Below are positions 13,001 to 25,200 of a stretch of 64,000 nucleotides of DNA, one piece after another (the first letter of the stretch is position 1; each line of letters starts with the position of its first letter). The position numbers and the translations under genes are program-made. The stretch comes from Varroa destructor (taxonomy: Eukaryota; Arthropoda; Arachnida; Mesostigmata; Varroidae), in assembly GCF_002443255.2 (NCBI RefSeq), contig NW_019211455.1, positions 46,336,863 to 46,400,862 of the forward strand, given 5' to 3'. The notes beneath the pieces are model-generated. The model was not told where the DNA came from. It ran no database searches and saw only the letters and a list, made by a program, of their open reading frames with translations.

Positions 13001-15100
13001 AATGTCTACATTTTGTAGTTACGACACGCTTTATGTTTCGAGTGTCAAAATCATTTAATATAAACTTCTCTCTGTATTGCGATTCCCTACAGCCGCATTG
13101 TAGCAGGACGTTTTCCTGTAATTTGTGGTTGTTTTCCTGGTCATAAAAATACTAGCGATAGGCACGGGGTTAGTTCTAATTGCAATCTAATATTTCTAAC
13201 TACCGCAGAATACAGATGTGTTCAAGACTACATCGAATAACCTCCTGCATATGTAACTATGTAACAGTCTGCTGTAAAATACATGTACGTGAATCTATAT
13301 GCGTAAAACAGTAATGCTTGCTCTAACTAGATAACATGCCCCAAACCTCCAGTTAGCCTCACAGCATTGCTGGACGTGTCGTCGTTGTTGTATTAGTTAG
13401 GCTGATTTTATCACGGAAGTTCCCTCTAGCTCCTACCTGGTACGTGTCATCAACGATGTGAGGTTACAGCCTCACGTTCTTTGCGCACCGTGGCCGCGTA
13501 CATTCCATCGGCCAAGTTACGAAGCGCGTACATCGTTGTTCTTCGTGATCGCCGCTGTTTTTGTAGTTGTTGTTGTTGTTGTCGTTGTTATCCTTGTCCT
13601 GATACTCCTTAATGCTCCGGGACTCGTCTCGTCCTTGGGCAATGCGGTCCGTGCTCCATAAAAATTTGTCTCCACGTTGCTGTTTCCAGCCGTCTGCCAG
13701 TTAGCCTAGACGAGCCAGTCCTGGCCCGAGGGGTTATCAGTGTCACTACCATAGTTAAACAAATGTCGGATACAAGGTGTTCTTTCTACCGTTCGCGTAA
13801 GGACGCAATACGGCTAAAAAGTCCCGATGTCTACATGGATCTAAAGATATATGTGCAGATCCAGTGCTTGTCTTCGGATATGTAAATACGGCGTTGATGT
13901 GTTGTGATATCAGGACGGATCCTACTTTTACAATTGGTAGATACGATGGAAGAGAAAAGGTGTAGTAGATTGTCGGGACCACTTTCTTCGATTAGTTAGT
14001 TAGTTGCATGGAGGCTTCTAGTGCTTCCAGGCGTAGAATATGACTATCAAGCAGTGAAAGCGTGATACACAAATTAATATTTTACTGTTCAAGCCACATA
14101 ACTTATCGTACGAATCAATTTAGTTACAAGCGTTCTATATCGTGGGAGTGGTATTGGAACTCCAATACCAGGCAGGAATAAGTTTATTTTATAACGGTGC
14201 TTGTGCTTAAGTACATCAGATTAGCCTGGCAAGACTAACTACTTTGCTTGAAGTTAACATGTAAAAAATCGGGAAGTTACACCTATTCTATTTAACTGAG
14301 ATCTAATCTTTTGCCTCCTTTAATGCAAATGGACGTTCTTTCCGATCTATCCTTTTCAAGTGCACGCCTGACTATATACTTCTTCATATATTTTATTCTA
14401 TAGCCCCATTTACGCGTAAACATGCATCGATCGTGGCAATATTATATAGTCGATTTGCCAGTAAGCTTAACGAACGAGAATTTACAGAGTAGGGTTTGTA
14501 AAATGGAGCGCCTCTTAATGATCGATTGCGAATATTCAGAGGTTTAGCTCAAAGTGTCCATAGCCTTCCCAAGGTGTTAGTTCATTCCCATTAGTGAACC
14601 CTTGGAAATTACAGCGAGCAGATCCGGTTGCACGCGGAAATAGACAGGGTACACATTTAATATCTTCCCCGATATTCCGACGTCTTAAAATTACAAACTT
14701 CTTTTATGACGCTCACCAGCCTCTGAAAGTAATCTAAACCTGGTACGGTGATGAACTTTAGAGACACTTAAAGAAGTAATCTAGGTTCGAAATGAGGCAT
14801 ACGCGCACGGTTTGCTTCGTTCTAGAAGGAATTAGTTGTCTAAGGCGATACATAGTTAAAAAGCTACCGAAAGAAGAACGCGAATCATTGATGAAGACAA
14901 CCACAAAGGACAATTACACGAATGAGTCCTAAAAGGCTTCTCATTCCTTGTTTTCAAAGGGAATATTGTTAAAATGGCGTTAACATTCAAGTCTAGTAGC
15001 TTTTTCTAATCAGCTTATCAATTATAAGCGAGATGCCAAAAACTGAACTCTCTACAGATTGTGCTCGATTTTGGTCGAATAACAAAAAAAAAAAAAAACG
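7080..15100. other. No supported gene; simple repeats only
   Basis: Eight kilobases with no convincing exon. It holds TA tracts near 10066-10080 and 12541-12562, a TTG tract at 13567-13588 and a 10-bp inverted repeat at 14149-14170. Direct copies of a tgataatgttac motif occur around 7796 and 7830. A 128-codon minus-strand open frame (9625-10011) starts at TTG, has no motif, and is of chance length. A plus-strand open frame at 13458-13661 encodes a valine run only because of the TTG microsatellite. Confidence 0.45.
14149..14170. repeat. 10-bp inverted repeat, 2-bp loop
   Basis: tggtattgga at 14149-14158 is followed by ac and its exact reverse complement at 14161-14170. Confidence 0.85.
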
Positions 15101-15107
15101 TTCGTAC

Positions 15108-15252
15108 CAATTTTCCAGTGTTTTCGAAATTTTGAGTCTGGAACGCATCCGATGCATTTTGCATACTGCTCTGCAAGTTGATTGTAATAAATAACGAGAC
15201 GAGGATCTGAAGCTCGAATCGGATTTACATGCCGAGACAGTCTTATGTACAT
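15108..15252 (-). CDS. Candidate first coding exon, product unknown
   Basis: On the minus strand an ATG at 15252 opens 48 codons that end in phase 1 at a donor-like site GTACGA (GT at 15107-15106). The peptide is mixed polar and hydrophobic, contains NPIRASDPR and YYNQLAEQY, and has a balanced composition. Immediately downstream the putative intron contains a run of 15 T on this strand. No promoter element, conserved domain or following exon could be tied to it. Confidence 0.25.
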
Positions 15253-15259
15253 ATTAAGG

Positions 15260-18200
15260 ATATGTAAAAGATGCTAATTTAGAGCGCTTTCCGTTGTTTT
15301 TTCCATACAAATACCCTCTCGAGTCTATCATTTATGGACTTCGTACCATTTCACTTTTGGTATGCTCGTCTCTGTAAGCATCATCCTTATATTCACAGCG
15401 ATAGCTGCTAATACACATTGGATAGTATGTTTATCTGTTACTTCGTCTTGACCGTCCCTTGCCTTCTGCCATCCTCTACAGTGGCCGAAAGCGTGTACTC
15501 AGCGATGAGGAAAATTAGCTCCGTTCCGTTGACATTGCTAATCAAGCGTAGAACGTTGATAATGCCCGAACATTTGCCCCTTCTCTGACTCGACCGTTAC
15601 CACAGCGAGGTCACCAGCTTTCTAAACTGCTTGCATGTCGTCGAAGTAAAGTCTGTAGCTAGGCGATCCTGATATATCTGGCTAGTTTAGGATGTAGTTC
15701 GCTGTCGGTGCTTTTACATCGGCTAAACGAGATCGGCAACAAGCTCAATAGTCGCCAATGGAACGTGATGTTGATAACGAGCCACTAACCGGAAACCAAC
15801 AGTCTTTGACTTCCCCACATCACTCACCCTCGGGCAACCAAATGAGGTATGAAGTAATATTAGAACAACATTGTGTCGAATACGGGGGTTAATCTATCGG
15901 GTATCGCAGTTAACAGTAGCACAGAAAATGATATCGAAATTAATTTTAAAAAATTATATGGGATGAAAGGGCAAGCTTCCCTTTTGGCCCAGTAGCTTAT
16001 TGTTGGGTAACACCATTACGTAATCGACCGTTGCAAATGGTCGTATATGGAATACACCATATCATCATAGATTTTTCAATTGTTGTTTACGTAATAGTGG
16101 GTTTTTCAGCATATTCAGTTTGAAAGAAAATTTCATCACTGCCTGCCGTTTTTAGTTATGCGTCTTATCTACTTAGTTGTGTGAAACTGCCTGACTATGA
16201 GTAATACACTCCCTAGATATTATTTGTCGTTGTAGTAAATTTTTTTTGCATTTTGTAATAAAGGAAATATGTAATATTTCCTTAATATATATTAATATAT
16301 GTAATAAGTAAGTTAATACATAATTTTTAGCCAGCAGCTTTTTTTTTTACTTAGTAATCCATCTAATCATTTACCAAATTGAACCAAACTGAAGCGCAGT
16401 AAAAAAAAAGTTCTATAATTGATTGTAAAGATCAAAAAAGGTCACATAGGTTAGGTTTTCAGCGAATCTACAGAGTGAGTCTATGCTAGCGGTTGAACGT
16501 CTCTGTACACCACACCATTTATACATTGTCAGATCATCCTGTAGTCGTTGTCTTATACGATGCGCGTAACAGAGGCCCTAAAGTGGAATTTCGGACACTT
16601 CTCTTTTGTTCATATCAAAGAAATCTCCTATCGATAACCGTTAATAAATTCATTACAAATACCCGATCACGCCATTATTGCAACACGTAAACTATACAGT
16701 CGTTCCTTACGTCGTATTATACCTACGCCGCCAATAATCAGTCACCAGTTTCCGCTCTTCAGCTAGCGTCTTTCTTGCTGTTAGCTACTATTCGTAGTAG
16801 AATTTCTTACTAAAAGCAAACGTGTCAAGAATATACGTGCTACCTGTAATTGTTTCTACATGCGCGCAGAGCAAGTGGTTGCGAGGCCCCGTTTTTGCCG
16901 GCTAACAAAAAATCTGAGTTAGTCCACCTTGTTTTGGTAACCAATGTGGGATAGGTGGATGTATGGCCGAAGTCGCGAACGAGCTGCTTTGACCACGGGC
17001 TGAGTGCTTAACGAGCGGAAGCCCTTCGATACCAAGAAGTACGAGAGACTTGCGAAGGAACGGAAATGGCGCCACCGTAAAGCTTTAAGGTAGCGCAATG
17101 CAAACATTTTGCCCGGGATGAAGTAGGCTTGCCGTGAGTTTTTCTTGTTTATACATAAGGGTTGCGTCAAATGGGCCCCGTTATAGAAACTAAGTATGGA
17201 GCTCGAGTTTTCTTGGGGTCAGTATTCGGAAAACAGCGAGATTAACACCTTCACCTAATTTTGTCAACCTGGTTGGAAGTTGCATTTGCCGGTAGCGGCT
17301 CCAGCGAAACGCCTTATTTTCTCGTTAGGTCCGGCTAGACTAAGGGAGTAAAACTTGGACTTTGGGGTAGCACTCCAATTTGATTACCTCGAATTTCTGC
17401 AACAGCTCGCGGCGTATCAATGTGCGTGTGTTTATCAGTTCGTGGAAGAAAGCCAAGAACACACGTCCCTTTCTACTTTATCGAGAACGGATATGCGAAT
17501 CCGCTGTGTGAGCACTGGTTTTATTGGAAGAGAACATAGCCGAGATCACTACACGAGTCTCGCCGTGACAAAAAGGTGTAGGTCAAGACGACATAGAGCC
17601 TCGATGTGGAAGTTTGTTCGATCGCATTCGAAATCGGAAGCTATGCGACCCAATAAGTGATTTTAGAAACTGGAATTTTATCTGACACACGCACGAGAAG
17701 TCGCAAAAAGATCTGGACTATGTAACAGTGAAGCCGGACCCACTGCGCGTTGGGGGATGCCGATCGTAGGGTGAGGACATTCTGCCGAACAATCGCAGCC
17801 AAGTTGTAATAGATCAAATAGTATAGCGTAAATATATAAATAAATGCATGACAAAAAAGAATGGATGATTGTATATTTGTCCTTGCCTACCAACCACAAA
17901 TCCAAGCCGCTTGCTTATATATATATAACTTGTCTTCTCTCTCTTCCTCTTTTACTTTATTTTTTATTGCCGCCGCTACTACACCTCAGAGTATTACTTG
18001 CCGCTCTTTCTGAACATAGGGACCTTCTAAAGCCTGCGATAGAGCGAGATCGACCATAAATGGGTGAACTCCGTACACAGCCTGAGGATGGCAAAATCTG
18101 CCACGATGTTGTTGGCTTTACAGCTCCTGCTTCCTCGTTGATGATGACGATAATAATGACAGAAAATGTGCAGATTCAATTTTGAGGACCGCGCACCCAC

Positions 18201-18440
18201 AGGGCACCTTTGTGCTACTATTCATGAGTGAAGGGTAGAGCTGAGAACTTCCGATGTCACTGGTGCCACATCGTCGCAGAAAACGGCCGGAAATAAAAGG
18301 GACGGAGCCGCATTCAAAGCTGAGTCAGCGGTAGAAGCGGCAAAGGCAGTGGTGACGTTTTGCCGTTGGCTGCTCTAGTCTGCGAGTAGCACTCACTTGT
18401 GTCAAGGAAGAATCCCTCACTCTCAAATCCAGGAGTTTCC
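15260..18440. other. No supported gene
   Basis: The stretch 16230-16330 is extremely AT-rich and contains a short inverted repeat (aaggaaatat/atatttcctt around 16261-16282). The GC is higher from 16900 to 17660, and a 101-codon plus ORF (17355-17660) and an 83-codon minus ORF (16919-17170) lie there. All three plus frames contain protein-like pieces, so none can be preferred. A TA tract lies near 17917-17927. Confidence 0.4.
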
Positions 18441-18507
18441 CAAAAGCTCAATGCCTTAGCAATGAGGAAAACCCATAAAGCAGGCAGAGATGGACCAAAT
18501 AGGACGT

Positions 18508-18529
18508 AGCTGAAGCTGTGGCTTCAGCT
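18508..18529. repeat. 9-bp inverted repeat, 4-bp loop
   Basis: agctgaagc at 18508-18516 and its exact reverse complement at 18521-18529 flank tgtg, inside the GC-rich block. Confidence 0.8.
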
Positions 18530-18704
18530 GCGGCGCATCTCAGGGGTTCGTTTTCTGCCTCGACGTTTCTGCCCCGGCCGAATCCATGATCACGATTGTG
18601 GGCGACGAAAAGCAAACCCCAGAGACTAAAGCTATGACGATAATAGTAACTTCTGCATTTCGAATGGAAATCTCCAGAGGCAGCAAAATCAATTTGCAAC
18701 TCAC

Positions 18705-19255
18705 TCTCGTCGCTGTCATCCCATCCTACATAGCACCCGCTTCCCTCCCGTTCTCCCTCGTTCATCCTAGAGTTTCCTCACTCCGACAAGTTCTCATTCG
18801 TCAGAGATCTGCTTGTCACCATCCGAGCGCTCTACGTACGCCTCGATTTGGCGCCGCAGATTTCCCATCGTCGGCAAGAGCAGCCGCACATCTGATGACC
18901 CGCTTTCCGAAGTGTCGACTCGAGCGGTCCTCGAGCAAAGTCCCGCAAATGTGGCGTCAATCATCGCCCGTTGACTGCTATCGTAGTCGCTTGGAGACGA
19001 CGGGACACTGAGCGAGAAACGGTGCGGAAATAGTGGGGGAAAAAGAGGAGAGCAGCAGAATCTCAGCAGAGAAAAGAAAGGACAAACATGTAGTGAGGCT
19101 TGCCGGCAGGCGGGAGGAAAATTTAGTGGGGCAACATAGGGTAAGGACTCGTCGTACTGTAGCTCGCATCCCTCTTGGCGCGTTGGGCAGGGACGAGTTT
19201 GGAGTCGACGAAGAGCGAACGTCGTCATCAGGAGAATAGCCAAATAGTTGTCGCG
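18705..19255 (-). CDS. Possible promoter-proximal first exon (minus strand)
   Basis: A GC- and CpG-rich block has, on the minus strand, a TATA-like element (19290-19281), a long leader and an ATG at 18765. From that ATG 20 codons rich in Gly, Glu and Asp run in phase 1 into a consensus donor GTGAGT (GT at 18704-18703). An upstream minus-strand frame of 158 codons (19270-18794) and a plus-strand frame of 141 codons (18586-19011) also cross the block; the high GC lowers stop frequency, so length alone is not evidence. I prefer the short exon because it combines TATA, ATG and donor in order. No product was recognised; the next exon was not found. Confidence 0.25.
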
Positions 19256-19280
19256 TGTTAGCTCCTGCAATGCTGCTCTT

Positions 19281-19290
19281 CTATATAGCC
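19281..19290 (-). promoter_or_regulatory. TATA-like element
   Basis: The reverse complement reads GGCTATATAG at the upstream edge of the GC-rich block, so transcription would start near 19250-19255 and run leftwards. The assignment rests on sequence match and position only. Confidence 0.25.
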
Positions 19291-19830
19291 GCCTGTGAGC
19301 GCATGGCGCGCGTATCTGTGAGCGTATATGAATAATTGTGTGCGTAACGAGACTAGCGGAAAGCCTCGCTGTTAGAGTAAACCTTTCGCCTGTATTGCCA
19401 TATAGATTTTCTTCCCTTAAATTTCATTCGATAACCATAGTTATATGGGGAAACGGGATCCCTACAGAATAACACATTGTACGGATGAAGGAGCTGCGGT
19501 TTGTGGTATATTGGTGGCGGTAACGAAGTCCGCCACTGTGTTTTAAGGTCATCGTTAGATCGCGGCCACATGTGCATCGACTATGCGTAAGGGCAATTTA
19601 AGCGTAAATATACGTCAGCATTTGGTCGTTGAGACGCAGGTTTTAGTGACATAATATTTCAACATGCTGTTGAAAAATTTACACGTGTGCATAGTTAACG
19701 AATAGCAACTTTTGAGCAAGCAATTCGAAGTGTTTGGCAACGTAAGGATCTTTCAGCCTTCCTATTAATAACCCCTGATTGGAAAATAAATCGCAGAAAA
19801 TTCAAGGGCAGAGAACAAAATATGTTTTAA

Positions 19831-20556
19831 TTGAGGTTTTCCCAGGCTGGGGACGAATGCTGTGCTTGTATTGCCGTCAATCGAAACCAATATATCATTA
19901 AGAAATATTTTCCCCGACATGTCGAAACTAGACAAACAACAAAAAACAAAGGTTCCAATCTAGTGCCATCTATTGTTTTTGCTATGCATAAAGAAAGTAT
20001 GAAGCACTACTGTGAACCCATAAATGAAACGCTATACCTTAATTGGTTAAGGGCAAACCTGATGAATAAAACGATGCCAAGGGCAGCTATCGGTGATTTA
20101 GTTCATTATTGGGTTAGATATTGCTAGGTTTGGCGTAGTATTATAACGCATCAGCTTCCATTTGAATAGAATCGGAACTGCATAAAGCCTGCATAAAATC
20201 GATAGCTGCCAGCTCATCATGAAAAAATCAGACTGTCGGAAGTTCTTTGACATGTCGAAAAGCTCGAATGAACTTTTAGCCCATATAAAATAAAAAAAAA
20301 AAAAGTCATATTTTAAGTATACTCCATGGAATATGCGTTACCTGTATCCTTTTTTATTTTTTTTTTTTTTACAGATATAAGTCACTACTCTGCGAGCTTC
20401 CAGAAGCTGCCTACTCATCAGTTACACGATCATAGTCGATCTCTTGAAAGCTTATCTCAACAAATCGATGTTAGTATTTTTACTCCACCTATCGCTCCCT
20501 TTAATAAATATCTTGAGCTTAATCAAATAAGAGACCAATTTTTTCGCGCTTTTTAG
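19831..20556 (+). pseudogene. Relic of an IS630/Tc1-type DDE transposase, possibly with an intron
   Basis: The frame 19831-20127 contains the order PSIVF, HY.EPIN, LYLNWL, ANLMNK and MPRAAI. This resembles the stretch before the second catalytic aspartate of DDE-3/IS630-like transposases (family pattern: KS..DYH..MN...F..WL...L...LPP.SVIVMDNASYHS). The aspartate region can be read as GDLVHYW in this frame. Alternatively, splicing the donor-like gtgatt (GT 20093-20094) to a poly-T acceptor ending at 20374 gives AAI-DISHYSASFQKLPT in frame, closer to DNASYHS..KLPT. The downstream part ends at 20556 and the last catalytic glutamate region was not found, so the copy is broken or incomplete. The family call is from motif order only and needs a profile search. 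Confidence 0.4.
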
Positions 20557-22000
20557 CCGACGAAATTTTATGTGCTATATGAATAAATGAAGGACGCAAA
20601 CGTACGTCTTATCAGGCTCGCCTTACGGAATGGTTCATCAAACTACAAGTAACGAAATATTCCAGTTACACAGTTACCGAAATTCTATGATCTAAGTCTA
20701 AGACGCGCCTTTTTGAAGTTACACAAATGGCCACATCAAAATACGAAACATTTAAAAATAACTGCCCTAAAATCTATTACCATTAACGAACATACACACC
20801 AATAAGCTTCATACACATTTTACTTACCCCCACGCACCCAAAGTCGTCTGAGACATGCAGCCTTCAAAGAAATGACCCTACTAATATTTTCAGGGCTAGT
20901 TGCACAGGAAAATACTCGAAAGTTCACCTATTTCCGAGACATACTTAGAAGGATTGAGCAGTTAAGTTAGCTCCGTGGTAAGAAGGTTGAACTAAACACA
21001 TGAGCGTTTCTTGGAGGAAACAATTGAATCATCGTCTCCCTAAACCCCATCGGGTCATGGCGTCGTCTACTCTTGTTGTCAGCTGATTCCCCTTACTGCA
21101 AACGTCCGTGAAGGGGTCAGAGCACCAAACATTACCTCCGCGCTATTTGCGAGAAAGGGGTGTATTCATGTATGAGTGGCATCTCCGAACGTGCCTCTAC
21201 TAACGGAGAGACAAGTCAGCATAAAAGCAATCAGTCGAAAGGTCGTGAACAAATTGAGTTAAATTTAACTGTCTGGCGTGCCGGAGGCGTTGGAGTCGAA
21301 TCCGCCGCTAAGACGATATCGTGGAAGGACGTATCCTGAGGGTGAAGACGCGTATGCAAAAATTGAGGAAGGACCCGATAGATCAGTCACTTCCACGTGC
21401 TCTTCCTCTGCAGAACTAAACTTTTCACTAAAGGAAAACATACGGTTTAGACTCCAATCAAATATGTTTTGCGGCCGGTCAATGTAACCATGCCCAACGG
21501 TTAAGACATGTATATATATATATATATATATATAAAACTAAGAGTGAAGGCTATTTGACTTCCTTGAACTTGTTTGTTTCTATATCTCCTGTGGTTATCG
21601 TGTAATAAATGTTGACGGTAAGCGTTATCACTAATTTATTGGTCGACAATAAGAATTACAACGACATATTTGATGCGTAATGGTACAGTACATTATGAAA
21701 ACTCCCGTCCACTGGAGTCGATTCCTTAAAAAGCAATTAACAGGATCAACCCCGTCACCTCAATTAGGAAAAAGCAGACATTTGGTAGTCGTTTGCACAC
21801 GAGCCCCTTCACAAATCTGACACCTAAAGATAACTGCGGCAATATTTAATACAAGTATAGCATAGTCACCTATAAGGCGAAGATACTATATATGGTGTCT
21901 GATTTAAGCTCTACGTGAGTTTTCCTACATGCTGACCCGCCTTCATGGAAGGATTTGCGACAACCCCGGAATTACTACAGGCGCCAAAATCCTTTTTGTA
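20557..22000. other. No supported gene; (TA)12 microsatellite
   Basis: Contains (TA)12 at 21511-21534 and one 69-codon plus-strand open frame (21278-21487) without motif. The glutamate-containing end of the transposase was looked for here and not seen. Confidence 0.45.
21511..21534. repeat. (TA)12 microsatellite
   Basis: Uninterrupted TA dinucleotide run. Confidence 0.95.
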
Positions 22001-22021
22001 ACTATGGGGCACGAATCTTAC

Positions 22022-22246
22022 CATAATAACAATAACCGTACTAACTATAATGGCGGTGTAGAACTGTGTCACTTTTTCGCGCGATGATGCACTTGATATC
22101 AGAAAGAGAAGGGTGGCTGTATTTCCCGCACGTCGAACATCGGAAGGCGTCGCTGAGCAGCAATGCCTTCTGATGTTCTTGGTCTCGGATCGAGTCGACG
22201 TGACCATCATCTCAATTGAAGCTTTGCAGTAGTGCCCCCACCCCAT
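22022..22246 (-). CDS. Candidate exon ending in a membrane segment
   Basis: A minus-strand frame from an ATG at 22246 runs 75 codons to a strong donor GTAAGA (GT at 22021-22020), ending in phase 0. The last residues form a strongly hydrophobic stretch (YTAIIVSTVIVIM) that could be a transmembrane helix, preceded by a Ser/Arg-rich region. The full open frame extends 22270-21911 (119 codons) if no splicing occurs. The start could be internal, since another ATG pair lies at 22210. No family was recognised. Confidence 0.25.
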
Positions 22247-22279
22247 CGTGACATAGCGTCGTTCCCACAATTACGAAAG

Positions 22280-25200
22280 CCCTCTTGCCTGTTCTCAGGA
22301 TATTTTAGAGCACTTGGCAAACATGTTCATACACAATCAACTGCATAATTACAGTGAGATAACAGAACCGACTCACCTAAGCATAGCCATTATACTTAGG
22401 TTTAAGCTACAGGTTAGTCGGGGCTGTACTAACCCAAGTACCAATCCAGGACTAGGAATAGAGCAACGTGTAAACCTGATCAGAGCTAAACCAGGTAACT
22501 AGACATGAGGCCCGGTGTCCATTAACAAATTAACTTCTTGAAAGAACTGAATGCCCCTACATTTATTGAATGAACTGCCACATGGGTTTTGTTTTGGTAA
22601 TAAACTAGTCGGAGTAATTTGAACAATTAATAACATTGTTGACTCAATGAAAGAGCTCAGACTAGAAAAGCAGATACGCGAAAGAATTGACTTGTTATCA
22701 TTTTTTTTTTACTTTATATCATTTTTATATTATTAACTGACATGTCTTGACCCAAAGCGGACACTCTTGAACCGAAACATATATACTTGTTCATTATACA
22801 AATTAACACATTATAGATAATTACTGATATGCATTAGCATGCCTTGCCCTTGATTTAACAATAACACGAATCATGCGATTCGTTTATTATTGTTAGCGGT
22901 CGAAATGCTGAAAATTCGGGTCAACAGCCTGACGGTTTGCGTTGTCTACCCGACCATAGGCGCATAGATCTAATCAATAGCGTCACCTAAATTTTTCGTG
23001 GTTCAGATAGTTATAATGTTATTTGTCTCTTCTATTTTACTAACCTGAGCCTTACTTTATGATATGCCCATCCCGCTGCCCACTTGACATGGGAATGTAG
23101 CATTAGCCAACAACTGGCCCTGTGTACTCCTTAAACGTTGTAACTAAATGTTATAAAGCTTCGTATCTAATTAACCAATGAGATATTCCGTTAAAGTTCA
23201 TTAATAGGTTACTCTGTAACATGGTCATGGAATAGATAAACAACGCTATCAAAAAATAGTCGGAAGAGGATTCCAGCAGCATTTTCATTGTTGTCTGTGT
23301 AAATGTGTATCTATAAGTTCGAAGCAGAGAAGTGGGTCGGGGTTAAGTGTACATGTATGAGTAGTTTTTGATTTCTCATTCCGGTTCGATACCGGGACAC
23401 CTTTCGGACATTTCAGTAATTTGTGAGTTTTCAAAAGCGCGTGCGTCCATTAGCAACAGATGAAGTTAGGCGGTTTTAAAACTTCACAAGAGGTGTACCA
23501 ATCGGAAACCTCGTCAGCTTTCGTAATCTGATAAATGTTGTTTCCATCCGCCATCCATACGTACACGCGTCTTTTCCTTGTTGGGATAACCTTTCTTTGT
23601 AATAGTTTGTTGATAAAATTGAAAGATCTAAATGTCCTTCTCAGTAGTTATTGGTACACACATAGGGTTTGACATTCCGGGATCCTGGCGTCGAAGCTAT
23701 CGATCAGCTTCTCGTTGGATAGAAAGAAAATTTTATTCTATACAGAATATCTCATTGGTACACCTTCATTGATAAGCCATAACTCAGCTTAGCGTTTAGC
23801 TAAATGCCACCATTTGACACTGAACCACCCAAATGACGGTCAGTGAAACCTAATGTAGACCACCTGTTACTCGAGGCTTCCTTATTTTACCACTATACAC
23901 TATGCCATTTTGTATACTACTGTATGAGCTGATTTCACCCCTCTTTCAGATGCACCTAAACGATAGGTGGATAAAAGTAGATTGTTCCTGCGACACCTGG
24001 TCTAATCATTTAAGGCATCAACCAGGTTGTTTCGGATGCAGGGAAGAAGAACGCGCTAGTAGCCATTGCCTGTTTTGTTTGAAGGTAGTGCATCAAACTG
24101 TCGAACGCGGTCCTTAACAGTAAAGGTGAATCACGGTTACATCAAATAGATATTCAGCAAACGGCATCACCGAAAAACCTTCGGCCGTGTAATGGGAAAA
24201 CAAAGATTTTCGTCGTAGACCGCAAGCGCGAATCGTTCGCTCGGTGTCTATAATAGCGTAACCCTTATATATTGTTAGTAGGAAGGATCTTGATCCGAGC
24301 AGAAAAGGTGACCGATAGATCAAGATAGCTCCCATTTCGTCATTCAAAGTTAACATGCCTTAAAAAGGCCACCGTCCATTAGAAATAGGTTTTATTTAAT
24401 GAAGTAAACGTCCCCAAACACTAGGCAAGACGCGTTTTCATTGACTAGTTGATCTATCGTGCTGGTTCTATTCGGTAGTTGAAAACGCCGTTGAAACTCT
24501 TACTGGTTTAGGCTCTAATCTAACTAATTATTCATTAGTTCTGCACAAAAGAGACATAAATAAACTTGCGCTATTTCGATGTCTTTCACAGGAACGTGCA
24601 TCTCACTGATCGTCAATAGAAGGGACTGCTACTTTACTACAGAGGATACCTACGATAAAGAACGGTTCTCTCTAATATTGGAGATAACGGTTCAAAGGTC
24701 GACGGACTTCAAACAACAACGCCGCAGATTTAACAACCGTTTTATTTGTCTAGAAGCAGATGCGATTCTAATTCAATGGAACAGAATAGGTTCCGCACTC
24801 CTAAAGATTATAAAATCATGTAGTTAAAAAGGCCAGCATCTTCTCGTGCACTTTATCGTGCGGCATTTCGTTAAGAGTCCCCTACGAGCGTAAGAGCGAA
24901 GGTGATATTCAGTAGCTTTTTATTCAGCAAGAATATAATTGTGCCATGTTATTTGCAAATGTAATAATAACATTAACCCAGTGCCAAAAAACATGTGACT
25001 TCAGTAAGTATTGCAGATGTTGGCTGCAGCCCCGCACAAGTATGCTAAAAACCTGGACGTAGAATTTCATGCTCGTAAATGAGGTTTAGACCTTAACCAT
25101 TAAAGAAAAGGGAAATTAGATGGTATGCGTCCACCACCATAACCAGTCATAAATGCTCGAGACAGATATCTATGGTTAGGGTTGGGCCTGCTGGGCGCGA

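Noticed and set aside
13458..13661. Open frame with a run of nine valines
   Set aside because: The valines come from a TTG microsatellite; this is not evidence for a membrane protein.
17355..17660. 101-codon plus-strand open frame
   Set aside because: All three frames here have protein-like pieces in GC-richer DNA; no border or motif favours one.
18794..19270. 158-codon minus-strand open frame
   Set aside because: Lies in GC-rich sequence where stops are rare, and the opposite strand is equally open; treated as leader of the candidate first exon.
23376..23403. tRNA-like T arm (ccggttcgataccgg)
   Set aside because: A good 5-bp stem and loop, but no A box, D arm or acceptor stem upstream; probably chance.
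25165..25190. ggttagggtt resembling telomeric repeat
   Set aside because: Only one and a half units, no array.
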